A DNA stretch of 64,000 nt from Cunninghamia lanceolata (Eukaryota; Streptophyta; Pinopsida; Cupressales; Cupressaceae), in contig BSBN01000809.1 of assembly GCA_027924645.1 (NCBI GenBank), positions 41,260,001 to 41,324,000 of the forward strand, read 5' to 3'. Every line of letters starts with the position of its first letter. Positions within the stretch are counted from its first letter, which is position 1. The notes under the pieces are model-generated. The model did not search any database, had not been told where the DNA came from, and saw only the letters and a list, made by a program, of their open reading frames with translations. Of this stretch, positions 12,736 to 22,903 are shown in pieces. Position numbers and translations under genes: made by a program.

Positions 12736-14145
12736 GAAGGCAAACTATATGTAATTTAAAACATTTGACTTGAAATAAAAATTTTAAATCAAGGAAAGTA
12801 GGATTTATTTATACATATTGTATAATACAAATTGAATAGATGCTTAAACTCAGAGTTGCAATTCGGAAATACAATGTTTATATTTGCAAAAAATAAATTA
12901 ACTCATTGCTCTGTTTTTAATGAATTATTGGATAGTACTCTGTTTTAACAAATTATATATATATATATATTTATTTATTTATTATATATTCTATACTCTC
13001 TTTACAGTTAAGGAACTTATTAATGAAATTGTGAGTTAAAGTGAACTGAGATAATGACGGTATATATATATATATATTAAATTTATAAGGAGAAATATAA
13101 TTATAATATAAAAGGAGCATAGGTAAATATATTTTAATTTTAAGTAAGAATTTTCTCAGAAGTTTCAACAATTATCACAAATTACTTAACAGGAAAATGA
13201 AGAGGAAAATATGATCCTTTTATTTACAAAGGACACTAAAAATAAACGCAAACAAGCTGTCACAGGCATTCCATGAGTGGCCATTTTAAACTCAACTGTA
13301 GATTTAGAGAATAAACGTCCAATTGAAAAAAAAGAAAGAAAGAGAAAGAACAGCTAACCTTGGAAAACAAAGAGGAGAAAATGTGCGGCATTTCCGAACA
13401 GCGCTAAGAGAACTAAGTAAGTTTAACCTACCATTAATCCTGTTTAGGAACAGGTTGATTATTAAAATCAATTCAAACGTTGAACTAAAACCTAGAGCAG
13501 AACCCTAGGGGGACTGAGTCAAGTGAAGTTAACCAACCCTGTGTAAGTTATCTGGTTTACCAAAAAATTAGGAATAATGTAAAGGATGTAGTGTTATTGT
13601 TGTTCGATAAAAAACGTGAAGAAAAAAAAATAGGATAAGAAGATCTTGCACAACGGGAAGGAGAATGAGATAGAAATACAATCAAAATTAAATTTCAGAG
13701 ATACGGTAAAATGAACGTGATAGAAATACAATCAAAATTAAATTCCAAGAAAAGGAAGAGAGGGCAAATGAACAGATGATCGTGCTTTGTTGAAAAATGA
13801 TCTATCACCTAAAACAACTGTTGTTCAAATGTAATTCATGAGATTAACCTAAGTTAGGAAACCACGCATTTTCTTGCGTAGGGTGTGCGCACATGTATTT
13901 GGTACCCCGCCGACAACTGTATTGTTTTCACCTTAAGCGTACACCATCGAGCACGCCTACGCATGCGAGGGGGTTTTTAGAGTAGTAAAGGAAAAATTTT
14001 GATAGTTCGTATCATGACCACATGACGCATGTGGACATGACACGCGTGAATACGTGTTGTGACCGCATGGGAAATGTGGGCATGATAGCACATGACAACA
14101 ATTTGCATAAAAAAGAGTGCATTAGGATGCCCCTGCATCAAAAAC

Positions 14146-14914
14146 ATTGTGGGCTACATTTTAAAAAGTTGGGACCTTGGAGACAAGTTTTCGTCAACAA
14201 CACAAACTAGAACACACTAGATTTAAAAATATGTTAACAAACATTCAAAATGCATCGATAACATATAAGGCAAGTCCTCATGGGACAAACAAACATCTCT
14301 ATCAATGCCAACGAATGTGCATTATTTGATGCATATGTGCATTTATATGCAACACATAATATGTTCATGCTCTATAATAAGAGAATGTTAAAGTTGTTAA
14401 TCACACTAATTGCATGTAGTGTATTTACATATATTAGGCATATATAATCACATGAGAATGATGATGATCATCTAGACAATGAATTACTATTTGTGTTGCC
14501 CAACCATAATGTTGTTGTATAGTTTATGGGTAGATGTTGGCTTAGTTAATGAGGCACTTGGTACTACAAATAATATAATCTATTCTAAAGGTACTAGACC
14601 ACCTAATTTGTCATTTTGTGTGATCATCAAGTTTGATAATTTAGTATGTAGGTGTCTCATGGGACATGAATAATGCCAAGTTTGTCCCTATTGCAATTGC
14701 TACAAGAGACAACCATATACAAATTCTAATCAAAATGACATGGGCTCTAACCATACACAAATCACAAGGGCTGGCATTAGAAAGGGCCATAATAAATATT
14801 AGTGATATAGACAAAACAAGCTTGACATTCATTTTTGTCTACAGAGTTAAGTCTCTCAACTCATTATAAATATAACCACCATTCTCATTTGAACACTACT
14901 CAAAGATAGAAAAT
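14146..14914 (+). pseudogene. Helitron-type Pif1 helicase, C-terminal part (broken)
   Basis: It continues the helicase interrupted at 5295. Readable pieces in order are HLYATHNMFML and NKRML (about 14340-14395), FMGRCWLS-type text near 14525 (the ...LWVDVGLVNGA... motif in another frame, seen as SLWVDVGLVNEALGT), TRPPNLSFCVI near 14600, the conserved TWALTIHKSQGL motif at about 14738-14773, and RVKSLNSL near 14850. Pif1 helicases use this last region for nucleotide hydrolysis coupling. The final residues PPFSFEHYSKIEN run to 14914, where a solo LTR interrupts. A few more C-terminal codons appear after 16043. Multiple stops and shifts show it is dead. Confidence 0.75.
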
Positions 14915-16037
14915 TGATGCAGTCATAGTAGGAGGGTCCAACAAAGGACTATCTAAGCATGCAGTCAACAACAATAACACATACATAGATTACCACAAAT
15001 CACATAAATTCACATAAAAAAAACACAATTTACTCATTAGACAACTTGTACAATTATCACTGAATTACAACCATAAGATTTATCACAATGGGACCTCTTA
15101 CATGCCAAGCCATAGCCATTTGATTACAAGATTACACAAATATATAGTTGCCCCATAGGTTTCCTACATGCATATACTCACTAAACTATGAAAACACCAC
15201 TTCTAGGTGATGCGTAACGATATCAAGTACAATATAGCTTTAGAATTTTATCACTAACCTATTGTAATGACTATCATATAGGCCACATAATGATTTCTAG
15301 GACAAAACTACAACACTACCTCGCTGCAAAAACTACAACCTCCAAAGCACAATAATATTCTATGGCAATGAGATCCATGATACACCACTATCAACTCCAA
15401 ATGCTTGTACTCCACATCATACTCTTTGTTACCTCAACCTGCCTCTCTAACCTCACTTCCTCACCGTTGAAACTTACCTTCTATGCTTCTACTCCATCCT
15501 AGTCTTCTTTGCTTGCCTTTAATTGATGCAAAACCCAAAACCACATGATTTGTGTTGGCCTCAAGATGGAACAATACCTAAAAACACATGACATGTGTCA
15601 TTGACTAAAATAACAAACTTACAAATTCTAATGGTCAATTGGTGGAGAATCTCCACGCAGTACACCACACACCTTCGCAACGGTTATTGCAACCTTTCGA
15701 AATATTTGCCTTTGTTATAAGCCCAAAATAAACCTACAAATAGAAATAGTTCCAATTGAACACACTGTCAACCTGTAGACACTTCCTGAACTAAATTACC
15801 AACCTTTACTTATCCAATCAATCTCAAATTTCAACAAAAGATAATTAAACCATAAACAAAATTACAACCAAAACTGTAGAAGTTAATTCCTCAATACAGT
15901 GAAATGCACTCGTTTCCTTTACCACATACTATTAACCACAAACTTGTAGACACATTAACTACTAGACTAAACCACAAATTTCACTTTCTTAGACATGATA
16001 TCACATTCCCAAAATGCCTAAGGATGCAGCCGCATCA
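14915..16037. mobile_element. Solo LTR (TGATGCAG...CGCATCA)
   Basis: A 1123-bp non-coding span starting TGATGCAGTC and ending GCCGCATCA, flanked by a perfect 5-bp duplication AAAAT (14910-14914 and 16038-16042). Size and termini resemble the LTR at 5296-6398, but the interior is different. It splits the last codons of the helicase relic. Confidence 0.85.
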
Positions 16038-16049
16038 AAAATATATGTT

Positions 16050-16154
16050 ATGTAAACAATAGGAAAAATGAAGAGCAACAATTACAATCCTTGTTTCTAA
16101 AATACACATTCTGTAAACAATAGGAAAAATGAGGAGCAACAGTTACAATCCTTC
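16050..16154. repeat. Two tandem copies of a roughly 52-bp unit
   Basis: Both copies contain TGTAAACAATAGGAAAAATG, then GAGCAACA and TTACAATCCTT. They cover the end of the helicase relic (tail resembling a basic helicase C-terminus). Confidence 0.75.
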
Positions 16155-16429
16155 TCTCTACGCTGATACTTCAAGGGAACATTTAATGAGTGCCCATTTT
16201 ACATGAAATTGGTAAGATTTCCTATATGGTTCGGTCTTTGTACTTACAATATCAACACTCATTGATTGCTCTCTAAAATCATATCTATCAAAATAAATCT
16301 ATTTATATGATGTTGTGGTCATATTAATAACAATAACAAGATGGACTTATACAATATACTAAATGCTATATTCATTAGATTTTTTTAAAGATATCAAAAC
16401 CATGTCATGCTTGACTTTAAAAGCTTGTA

Positions 16430-16647
16430 ATAATTGTAGTGCTTCTGGAAAAACTGTGTTGCTTTTTTTGCCTCAATGTTTCAGATCACACTCCGTGATC
16501 CATCATCAGGGGGAAAAGAAGAGAATGTAAATCCGAAACGTTGGATTTACATTCTCTTCTTTTCCTCTTGATGATGGATCACGGAGTGTGATCCGAAACG
16601 TTGAGGCAAAAAAAACAACACAATTTTTCTAGAAGCACTACAATTAT
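16430..16647. repeat. 218-bp snapback hairpin
   Basis: Two 105-bp arms (16430-16534 and 16543-16647) are inverted copies with no gaps and about 7 mismatches, all transitions, around an 8-base loop GAAACGTT. Each arm contains the smaller palindrome GATCACACTCCGTGATC. The loop motif CCGAAACGTT recurs in the right arm. No protein is encoded and no clear target duplication flanks it. It is either a foldback/MITE-like element or a local inverted duplication. Confidence 0.9.
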
Positions 16648-16849
16648 CAACATGGACCATGGAAATATCATGTTTAAAAACTTGATCAAACTTTTCTTAT
16701 TACAATAGTTGCATATAACAAACTAAACATACAAAATACTTCTCTCATTACAATCCAAAAATTTATGATGTCTACCAAGTACCAATAAATGACACTTCTA
16801 TAGATTTTTTTTCTAATAATCGTTAAAATTTCAAGGAAGATTGCCAAAC

Positions 16850-17200
16850 AACGAGCATATGTTGCATTATATTATATTTTATACAAGGTTTCCCCTGGGC
16901 GAGAAGAAGAGCCCTTCCTTTGTTGTTTTCTTTTGTTTGGATAATACCTACCATTTTGGTTCAATATTTGTGGGCGATTTTATGTAAACGTGAGTGTGAG
17001 GTTTCCACTTGAATTATGACGTGTGGGGCCCATAAATTATTTTTTATATTTTGTTGTTCACTAACTTGTTTTCATTCGTCACCCTATTTTCCGATGATGT
17101 TGATGTTTTATCTTTTTCAGTTTCCATGTGTGCTATTGGGTTTCTTTCATCACATGAAGACATAGGTACATGGGATAATAGGTATTACGTAACACTTATA
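16850..17200. repeat. Diverged second copy of the SRC2 upstream block
   Basis: It shares ordered phrases with 20093-20800: GAGCATATGTTGCATTATAT, GATAATACCTACC-TTTTGG, TTTTCATTCGTC, GATGTTTTATC, TGGGTTTC and CACATGAAGACATAG. It is in the same orientation, 3.3 kb away, on the other side of the SRC2-like gene. Most differences visible are C-to-T or G-to-A, plus length changes. Confidence 0.65.
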
Positions 17201-17209
17201 TTGATAGAA

Positions 17210-18195
17210 GCGTAATGGGAGTGACAGAAAATTTTGGAGGATATTTAGGTTGATGAGAAATTGTGTGGAAAATGATTGTAATTTGAATATGTTTAAGATT
17301 GTGGATGAGCAAGACTCGAAGTTGGAGTGTTCGAAATTAATCTCATCACTATAAAAGTAGACGTATACTTTTTGAATGGTGTTTTATAATGGTTAGTGGG
17401 AAAAGGGATTTGAGTGTTTCCAATTCAATTGAGTGATGTAATGAGTTCTATTTTTTAAGTGGGGATTTGAGATGGTGGTGGATAAAAAGCTAAGCAAAGT
17501 AACATAAAACCACAGTGAGATAGAGACAATGTAGATAAGGTTCAATCATTACCTAAATGTAGAGTAAGTAACAAGTTCAATGGTTAGAATAAATTAACAA
17601 GTTTAAATATTTTAATTTAATGAGAGTAAGTTCAATAAATTAGGGGCAAATTTCATGATTTATAAAAAACTGCAACCCTACGAACAAAAAATAACAATGA
17701 TTCAAACTTACCATAATTCTATTGAATATTGAAGATAGATTTAACTATATGACCCAACTAAAAATATAAATACAACTTACAAAGTTCCCATGGTTGTGCA
17801 TCTTAGCTTTATCTCGTAGGTCCGTATAAAAGAAACTCAAAACCTTCAAATGTATATTCCCTTGGGAGAAGTGACAATTTTCATACACAAATTTATTTAA
17901 ATAGAAGTTGATCAGAAAAATTATCTCTCAAGCACCACATTCTTTAAAGGAAGTTCATGACTATTATCAATAATGCCCATAGAATGGTGTTCACCTTTCT
18001 ACATTGTGTACTGCCACACTATCATCACTGCCTTATTCTCACCCATTATTCTTAGATCTTGAATGCTTCTGCACCAAAATCAGATGATAATCCCTCTCAT
18101 ATTATGTGGAGCATTGAGTGTATGCCACTAGTGGGACACTATAATGGATATTTTTAATGTTGCAAAAGAAATCTCCTATGCATTATGAAGTGACT
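17210..18195. other. Intergenic stretch, nothing recognised
   Basis: AT-rich, stops in all frames, no repeat ends or known domains seen. Confidence 0.5.
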
Positions 18196-18199
18196 GATA

Positions 18200-18615
18200 G
18201 AAAAATATGCTTTCAATTGACCACAATAAATCCAATATTGTGGTCATGATTTTACCTTTAAATTTTGGAATGTCCAAGTTGACTTGTACTCTAAATGGAT
18301 TTATTGTTTACACAAGAACATGTTATTCAATGTGTTGTAGCATTAGTCCAAGTTATAATAAAACACTTGTGGCAGCATTAGTCCTTTGTCTCTTTGACAT
18401 ATCAAACATTCTGCCACAAATGTTTGAACATCACCTTTGAGCCATTCCCCAAAACAATCTTACTTGATTCAATGATATGTCTTCAAAAATCTGGAATGAC
18501 TCCCAATTGGAAAACCATGGAGCTCTTCAAGAATCTTGTGTTTATGGGTGGAATTTTTTTGGATAGGAAAAACAATCATACACAGTTTAATCCAGAAGCA
18601 TTGTCTACAACATCA
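18200..18615 (-). pseudogene. Chromovirus integrase relic
   Basis: The plus-strand text closely follows that of chromovirus II around 55.45-55.78 kb: TTTGACA-A-CAAACATTC-GCCACAAAT, then TCAATGATATGTCTTCAAAAATCT and GGAATGACTCCCAA. It therefore encodes, on the minus strand, the zinc-finger end and first part of the integrase core. It is heavily mutated, has no open frame and no LTRs nearby, and lies in the 3' flank of the SRC2-like gene. Confidence 0.65.
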
Positions 18616-18982
18616 TAGACTGTGGAAAATTAATGACTACTAGGTACAATCTATTAAATAAAACCAAAAAAAGCCTCTACCATAACCTAGGTATTCTTAA
18701 GACCGGATTCAAACAACTGAATGCATATAATCTAAATTCAAGTTCACATCAGAACGAGCTTAATGGAAAGGAATCTCAAACAGTGAAGATTGCGCTTACA
18801 TTTAGAGATAATTACTTTCAACGTTTAGAGAGAATGACGTTCTAGCAGTAAGCAACGGTAAAACTTATTGAAATCCAAAATTCTCACAAGATTGTTTTTA
18901 TGCAAAAAGAAAACTGCTATGGATCGAGATTCGAAACTCACACCAACACTAAAAAGCTATTTCATATAGGGAAGACTATTTT

Positions 18983-19879
18983 TCAGTAGTCATCCCCACC
19001 ATCATAATCATCATAACCACCCTGATCAGCATAATCGTCCTCAACCTTGTCTGCAGCATCATCAGCAATCTTATCCTCCACATAATCAGCTCCCTCAGCG
19101 AGAGCCAAGCCACCCAAAACCCCAGCAACAGCTCCCACTGCCAAACCAGTCCCAACTCCAAATTTACTGCTCTTGGGCTTCTGAGGGTCGCCATAGGCAG
19201 GCCCACTGCTATAACCAGAAGAACCCCCATAAGAAACAGGGGCCTGTTGAGGATAAGGGTTCCCATAAGATCCACTAGGGTACCCTGAAGGAGGGTTACT
19301 AGCATAAGGGTATTGTTGCGGAGGAGGGTTAGAAGCATAAGGGTATTGCTGTGGAGGAGGGTTAGCACCATATGCATATGGGTATTGCTGGGATGGATAA
19401 GGAGCAGGGGCATAGTCCCTTGTGCCGTAGGGCTGCGGGGAAGAGTACTGCTGCTCCGGCCATCGTCTTTCCCTCAGGAACACGGCGATCTCAAGCTTCC
19501 CGTGCGGGCGGCCGGATGGGCGCTTCAATTTGAGTGTCCGTTCTTGCCTCTGGTCGAAGCCCACTTCGTCCAAGATATCTGCGAGTCGAACCCGGGCGGT
19601 TCCAATGAGGGGTTTGGTCAGCTCGGAGGCCTTTTCATGGACGATTTCGATTGTCAGCTCGGCGTCCTGCAACGGCCTTGTGACGGGGATGGTGAGCTTC
19701 TCGTTCCATGAAGGCTTCGTGTCGCCCTCTCTGTCGACCTGAGTCGAAACCTTGTTGTTCGGGTCGACCCAAACTACGGCATACGGACGCAGATCGCCGT
19801 ATCGCCAGTTCACATTTTTCAGATCTTTTGCAGAGATGACTGTGAGATCCACATCTACAGGTCTTGGACGCCCTGCCAT
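18983..19879 (-). CDS. SRC2-like C2-domain protein
   Basis: An intact single-exon gene of 298 aa. Start ATG is at 19879 (protein begins [10 protein letters not shown]); an upstream in-frame TTG two codons earlier is not a likely start. Residues about 7-135 form a C2 domain ([30 protein letters not shown], a G-T-A-RVRL strand). C2 domains bind phospholipid, often with calcium. Residues about 140-235 are rich in Pro, Tyr, Gln and Gly with near-repeats of [11 protein letters not shown]. Residues 241-263 are a Gly/Ala/Leu hydrophobic stretch ([17 protein letters not shown]) that may be a membrane anchor, followed by an acidic tail ending DDY. This architecture is that of plant SRC2 (soybean gene regulated by cold) proteins, linked in other species to cold/calcium responses and vacuole or membrane targeting. 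GC content and codon use stand out sharply from the surrounding transposon DNA. It is the only gene here that looks functional. Confidence 0.93.
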   Translation of the reverse strand: MAGRPRPVDVDLTVISAKDLKNVNWRYGDLRPYAVVWVDPNNKVSTQVDREGDTKPSWNEKLTIPVTRPLQDAELTIEIVHEKASELTKPLIGTARVRLADILDEVGFDQRQERTLKLKRPSGRPHGKLEIAVFLRERRWPEQQYSSPQPYGTRDYAPAPYPSQQYPYAYGANPPPQQYPYASNPPPQQYPYASNPPSGYPSGSYGNPYPQQAPVSYGGSSGYSSGPAYGDPQKPKSSKFGVGTGLAVGAVAGVLGGLALAEGADYVEDKIADDAADKVEDDYADQGGYDDYDGGDDY

Positions 19880-19954
19880 TCTCAATTCGGGGATTTGGAT
19901 TTGGATTTGGAAAAGCTTCTGTGTGAGGGGTTTTCACAATTGTGCGGCTAATGA

Positions 19955-19965
19955 CTTTATTTATA
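19955..19965 (-). promoter_or_regulatory. TATA box of the SRC2-like gene
   Basis: The minus strand reads CTATAAATAAA about 80 bp before the ATG, which leaves a short 5' leader of roughly 45-50 bp if transcription starts 30 bp downstream. Confidence 0.7.
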
Positions 19966-20092
19966 GTGCAGCTGCCGGCATACAGAGGTTTTCCGGGTCG
20001 TCTTTGAATCAGTTCCTTCCTTGAGGAATTATCTTAGTAGTTGTGCTCAGTTGAGATATCTTTATCATTACGTAATTTCCAAGCCGCGTTCC

Positions 20093-20800
20093 TAACGACG
20101 GGCATATGCTGCATTATATTATAGAATTTTTTAGGCTGACAAATTCATTTTTAATTAATAGTTCTCTGTCCGGTTCGGTCTCTGCTCAAATTTGTTTATT
20201 TATGTGGGACTAGGCAACATTTTCTGGAATTTTTGTTCATCTTTCGGATTTTTTGTTTAGGCGTTAAATCCGTGTTTGATAGGAATCTAGACTCTGGGAG
20301 CATGCGCCTTGCATGATGATCAGCCATTATCCTATATTTTATCGTTTTCATTTATATACTGTTGCACCGGGTCGAGAAAACGACCCGGCCCGTCGCCGGG
20401 ATTACCTTTCTTTTTTTGACCTTTTGTCTGAATAATACCTGCCGTTTTGGGACGGGGGAACGATTTTATTATAAAAATGCGTAACATGACGCGTCATAGG
20501 TGTGAATTCCCAAATTCACAGAGAAAGTTAAGTGGACGCATCCATCCCATGGCGTCGGTTACGTTTCCGATTGATTTCTGCTTTGCGGGGTTTATAAATA
20601 TAAATTATTTTTATATTTTGCTTTTGATTAAGCCGTTTCCATTCGTCCCGCACGAATCGCATGAAGATGATGATGATGTTTTATCCCTCAACTGAGTCAA
20701 TATTAACCAAAAAGAAAATTCCGTCCTACAGCGTGGAAGACTTTTGGGTTTCATTGGTTTCGTTTCCTCACGTGAAGACGTAGTTACCAATGTAATTTTT
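20093..20800. promoter_or_regulatory. Upstream region of the SRC2-like gene
   Basis: This non-coding block is richer in CpG than the surroundings and contains a perfect 8-bp stem with a 6-base loop (20367-20388, CCGGGTCG-agaaaa-CGACCCGG). It also has a CACGTGAAG G-box-like word at about 20778 and a TTTATAAATATAAAT stretch at about 20590. A diverged copy lies at 16850-17200. Any regulatory role is inferred from position only. Confidence 0.4.
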
Positions 20801-20864
20801 TTTTTTTTTTGGGATTACCAATGTAACTTCTTGTGTGTCATGGGCGTGTTGATAAGATTAGTAT

Positions 20865-21011
20865 AGATATCATCTGTCTACAAAATGTCCAATTTTACCT
20901 CATCCCCTAGCAAGAACACTTCAAACCCATGAGCTTGTTGGCCCAGCGGGGGTTTGAACTTTGGTGGCCGCCACTACAACCGAGTGACTTAACCACCGAA
21001 CCACGCCCTTA
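20865..21011 (-). mobile_element. tRNA-derived SINE-like sequence
   Basis: On the minus strand the head reads GGGCGTGGTTCGGTGGTTAAG, resembling an RNA polymerase III A box (about 20988-21003), followed about 30 bases later by AGTTCAAACCCC, resembling a B box (about 20949-20960). Spacing fits a tRNA-like promoter. It cannot fold into a normal tRNA cloverleaf that I can see. The 3' end is uncertain, and no clear target duplication was found. Confidence 0.5.
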
Positions 21012-21160
21012 TCAGCGTTTTATATTATTTATATTATTCTTAAGTAAAATTTTAATTTTATTTTAAAAAAAAATATCATTTATTATTATTGTTTTTTATG
21101 GAAACAATTGGATTACATAAATATCGGCATCATTTATTATTTTGTTAATTGTTATAAGCT

Positions 21161-21282
21161 GTGGAAACGGGGGAGGGAATAAGCAGCCACTGCATAATGA
21201 AAAATATGTCATGCGGCTGTTGTGGAAACAGGGGAGGGAATAAGCAGCCACTGCATAATGAAAAATATGTCATGTAGCTGCA
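21161..21282. repeat. Two tandem copies of a 61-bp unit
   Basis: GTGGAAAC-GGGGAGGGAATAAG...ATGTCATG is repeated head to tail (21161-21221 and 21222-21282) with a handful of base differences. Confidence 0.9.
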
Positions 21283-21429
21283 TATATTCCCTTCCCTCTT
21301 TCTTTTTTCTTCTAAATTAAGATAATTAAGATAATTTGTTTTTAATTTTTTATTTAATAAAAACTACAAATTAAGATAATTGCTTAAGATAATTTAAAAA
21401 TTAAATTAATATTCTCGTTGAGCTTCTCT

Positions 21430-22903
21430 GATGCGAAAAATTTCAGAGCCTTCGCACGCCTTTGGCCCGGTGCCCTTCTATGCGTGCGCTCCTTTTCCAA
21501 GGGATGCTTCTAGTGGAAAGAAAGCTCCCCTTTGCCCCCCATCTGCGGCTACTGCAGTCGTGGTGGCAAAAATTGATATGCGGCGACAACTATGGCTACA
21601 CAAGGTCCCTCCTTCAAGGAGGTTGTCGCTGGTAAGAATGGGTACAAATCCTTGGCCTGAGATGCTCGACCAAAGAAGTGTGGAAGGGTTTATGAGGAGC
21701 CATGGACCTTTAAGATCTATCCCAAAACCCTAATCAATAGGGCCCTTTCTTCTCCCATTCTTTTTTGTAGGAGCTTAAGAGAGGTCTTCGAAGGAGAGCA
21801 TTTTTTTATTTCCAATGGGTTGATTGGCCAATTCAACCATTTTTGGTCAAAACTATCATATTTGCACAGCTAGATCTCATGTGCATGGCAACCTATGCTC
21901 AAAGGTAATGTAGAAGTTTATCCTTGTGCACAAGGATTTTTCATTGTTATGTTCGATTGCAAACAAGACAGGTATGCCATCCTTCATGAAAGATGGTGCT
22001 CGAGGCAAAATTTGCTCCTCAAACCTTGGTATCCAAATTTCAACCCTACCATTGAATCTTTTTCCATGAAACTGGTATGGGTCCGTCTTCCAAATCTACT
22101 GCTACAGTTCTGGTTTGAGGATTGCTTTGAAGCGATTGGTGATTCCTTGGGAGAGTTTTTGGCTGTTGACACAGACACTTCCAACTTCACCCACATAACT
22201 TTTTCTCGCATCCTTGTGGATTTGGATATCTCAAGGGATCTCCCTGCAGACATTACTTTCAAGATTGATGACCGCAACTGGACACAACCACTAGATTACG
22301 AAGGTTTTCCCTTTAGATGTAGAAGATGCTTCAAAACTGGCCATATGGCCAACAACTACTCTAGAAACTTCAAAAAATCTATGAACCAATCTTGGTGGTC
22401 AGATGTTCTTCCTCATCATTATTCGAATGAAGCTTTAAAGGTTAAGGAAAAAGAACTTGAATCTCCGTAGGCAGAGAGGGATCTCCCCTCACAAGAAGCT
22501 GAGGCACAACTAGGGGGTAGGCAGTCATCGTCCATAGCGACCCCAAATTCTCCTCGGGTTGCTTCATCTACGCTTGAGATAGATTTGTTGTTTGGGGGCA
22601 AAATGATTTCAACCTCGGTGGATGTTCCTTCCCAAATTTCAGTGGATGCAACATCTTCAGACTTTAGTCATAGTACTAAGGAAGGTGAGGCCTCTTCACT
22701 TTCAGATCTACCTACTGCATCTTCAGGCATGCCAATTGATGTTGGTATTTGCCCCTATGGCAATGATTAGATTGGGCAGACTAGAACAGGAGCTTTGGGG
22801 GAGAATAATCCATTAGTTGAAGTGGATCTCAATACACTGGCTTCTCCTCCATCAGAGATGGAATGGATAGAGGTTAAGAGGAAGAAATCCTCTTCTGGGA
22901 AAC
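21430..22903 (+). pseudogene. LINE ORF1 (DUF4283 and CCHC zinc knuckle)
   Basis: ORF1 proteins of plant L1 elements bind the element RNA. The readable frame begins near 21430 and is clearest at 21895-22470 (191 codons): a DUF4283-type domain (FFIVMFDCKQDR, then LLLKPWYPNF and VWVRLPNL), then a zinc knuckle reading CRRCFKTGHMANNY near 22318-22360. There the last Cys of C-x2-C-x4-H-x4-C is Tyr (TGC to TAC). A Ser/Glu-rich tail with a stop near 22468 continues to MEWIEVKRKKSSSGKL at 22856-22905, where the giant insertion cuts it. Several stops and shifts make it non-functional. Confidence 0.7.

Larger units (their letters stand above)
9841..14085. mobile_element. 4.2-kb insertion with 9-bp target duplication (Mutator-like)
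   Basis: It interrupts the right LTR of the element at 5296-14140. Flanks are a perfect 9-bp duplication TAGCACATG (9832-9840 and 14086-14094), the size typical of Mutator-like elements. The first 19 bases and the reverse complement of the last 19 agree at about 14 positions, a weak terminal inverted repeat around GCCyACATTT. No transposase frame was found; longest frames are about 60-130 codons without known domains. It holds several short tandem arrays (listed separately) and a TATAAATA box at about 11126. A non-autonomous MULE is the simplest reading. An unusual LTR-type insertion is possible because the left end begins with TG. Confidence 0.6.
5296..14140 (-). mobile_element. Non-autonomous LTR retrotransposon with nested insertions
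   Basis: Both LTRs begin TGATGCAG and end TGCATCA, and the element is flanked by a perfect 5-bp target duplication AAAAC (5291-5295 and 14141-14145). On the minus strand, four bases after the right-hand LTR, lies TGGTATCAAAGCCC, a tRNA-iMet type primer site (about 7387-7400). A purine-rich tract abuts the left-hand LTR at about 6399-6412. The internal region is only about 1.0 kb and has no gag or pol, so movement must have relied on proteins from another element. The right LTR is broken by a solo LTR and by a 4.2-kb Mutator-like insertion. The two LTRs differ at roughly 5% over the first 280 bp by eye. The target was the Pif1-like helicase gene. Confidence 0.85.

Noticed and set aside
12535..12759. 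Open frame of repeated FTIHYSLF-like peptides
   Set aside because: It is only the translation of the CACTATT minisatellite.
12950..13080. TA-rich runs as possible AT-hook or matrix site
   Set aside because: Simple AT microsatellites (TATATATA, TTTATTTA) with nothing further to support a function.
9841..14085. Reading this block as a conventional LTR retrotransposon
   Set aside because: No internal LTR pair or primer site was found, and the duplication is 9 bp, not 5.
19313..19711. 132-aa plus-strand open frame within the SRC2-like gene
   Set aside because: It is the antisense shadow of the high-GC coding region; the minus-strand protein has a clear domain order.
19880..19885. A start codon two codons upstream of the SRC2-like ATG
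   Set aside because: The codon is TTG. The conserved protein begins at the ATG ending at 19879.
20447..20695. 82-aa plus-strand frame upstream of the SRC2-like gene
   Set aside because: No domain, and the diverged copy at 16850-17200 does not keep the frame.
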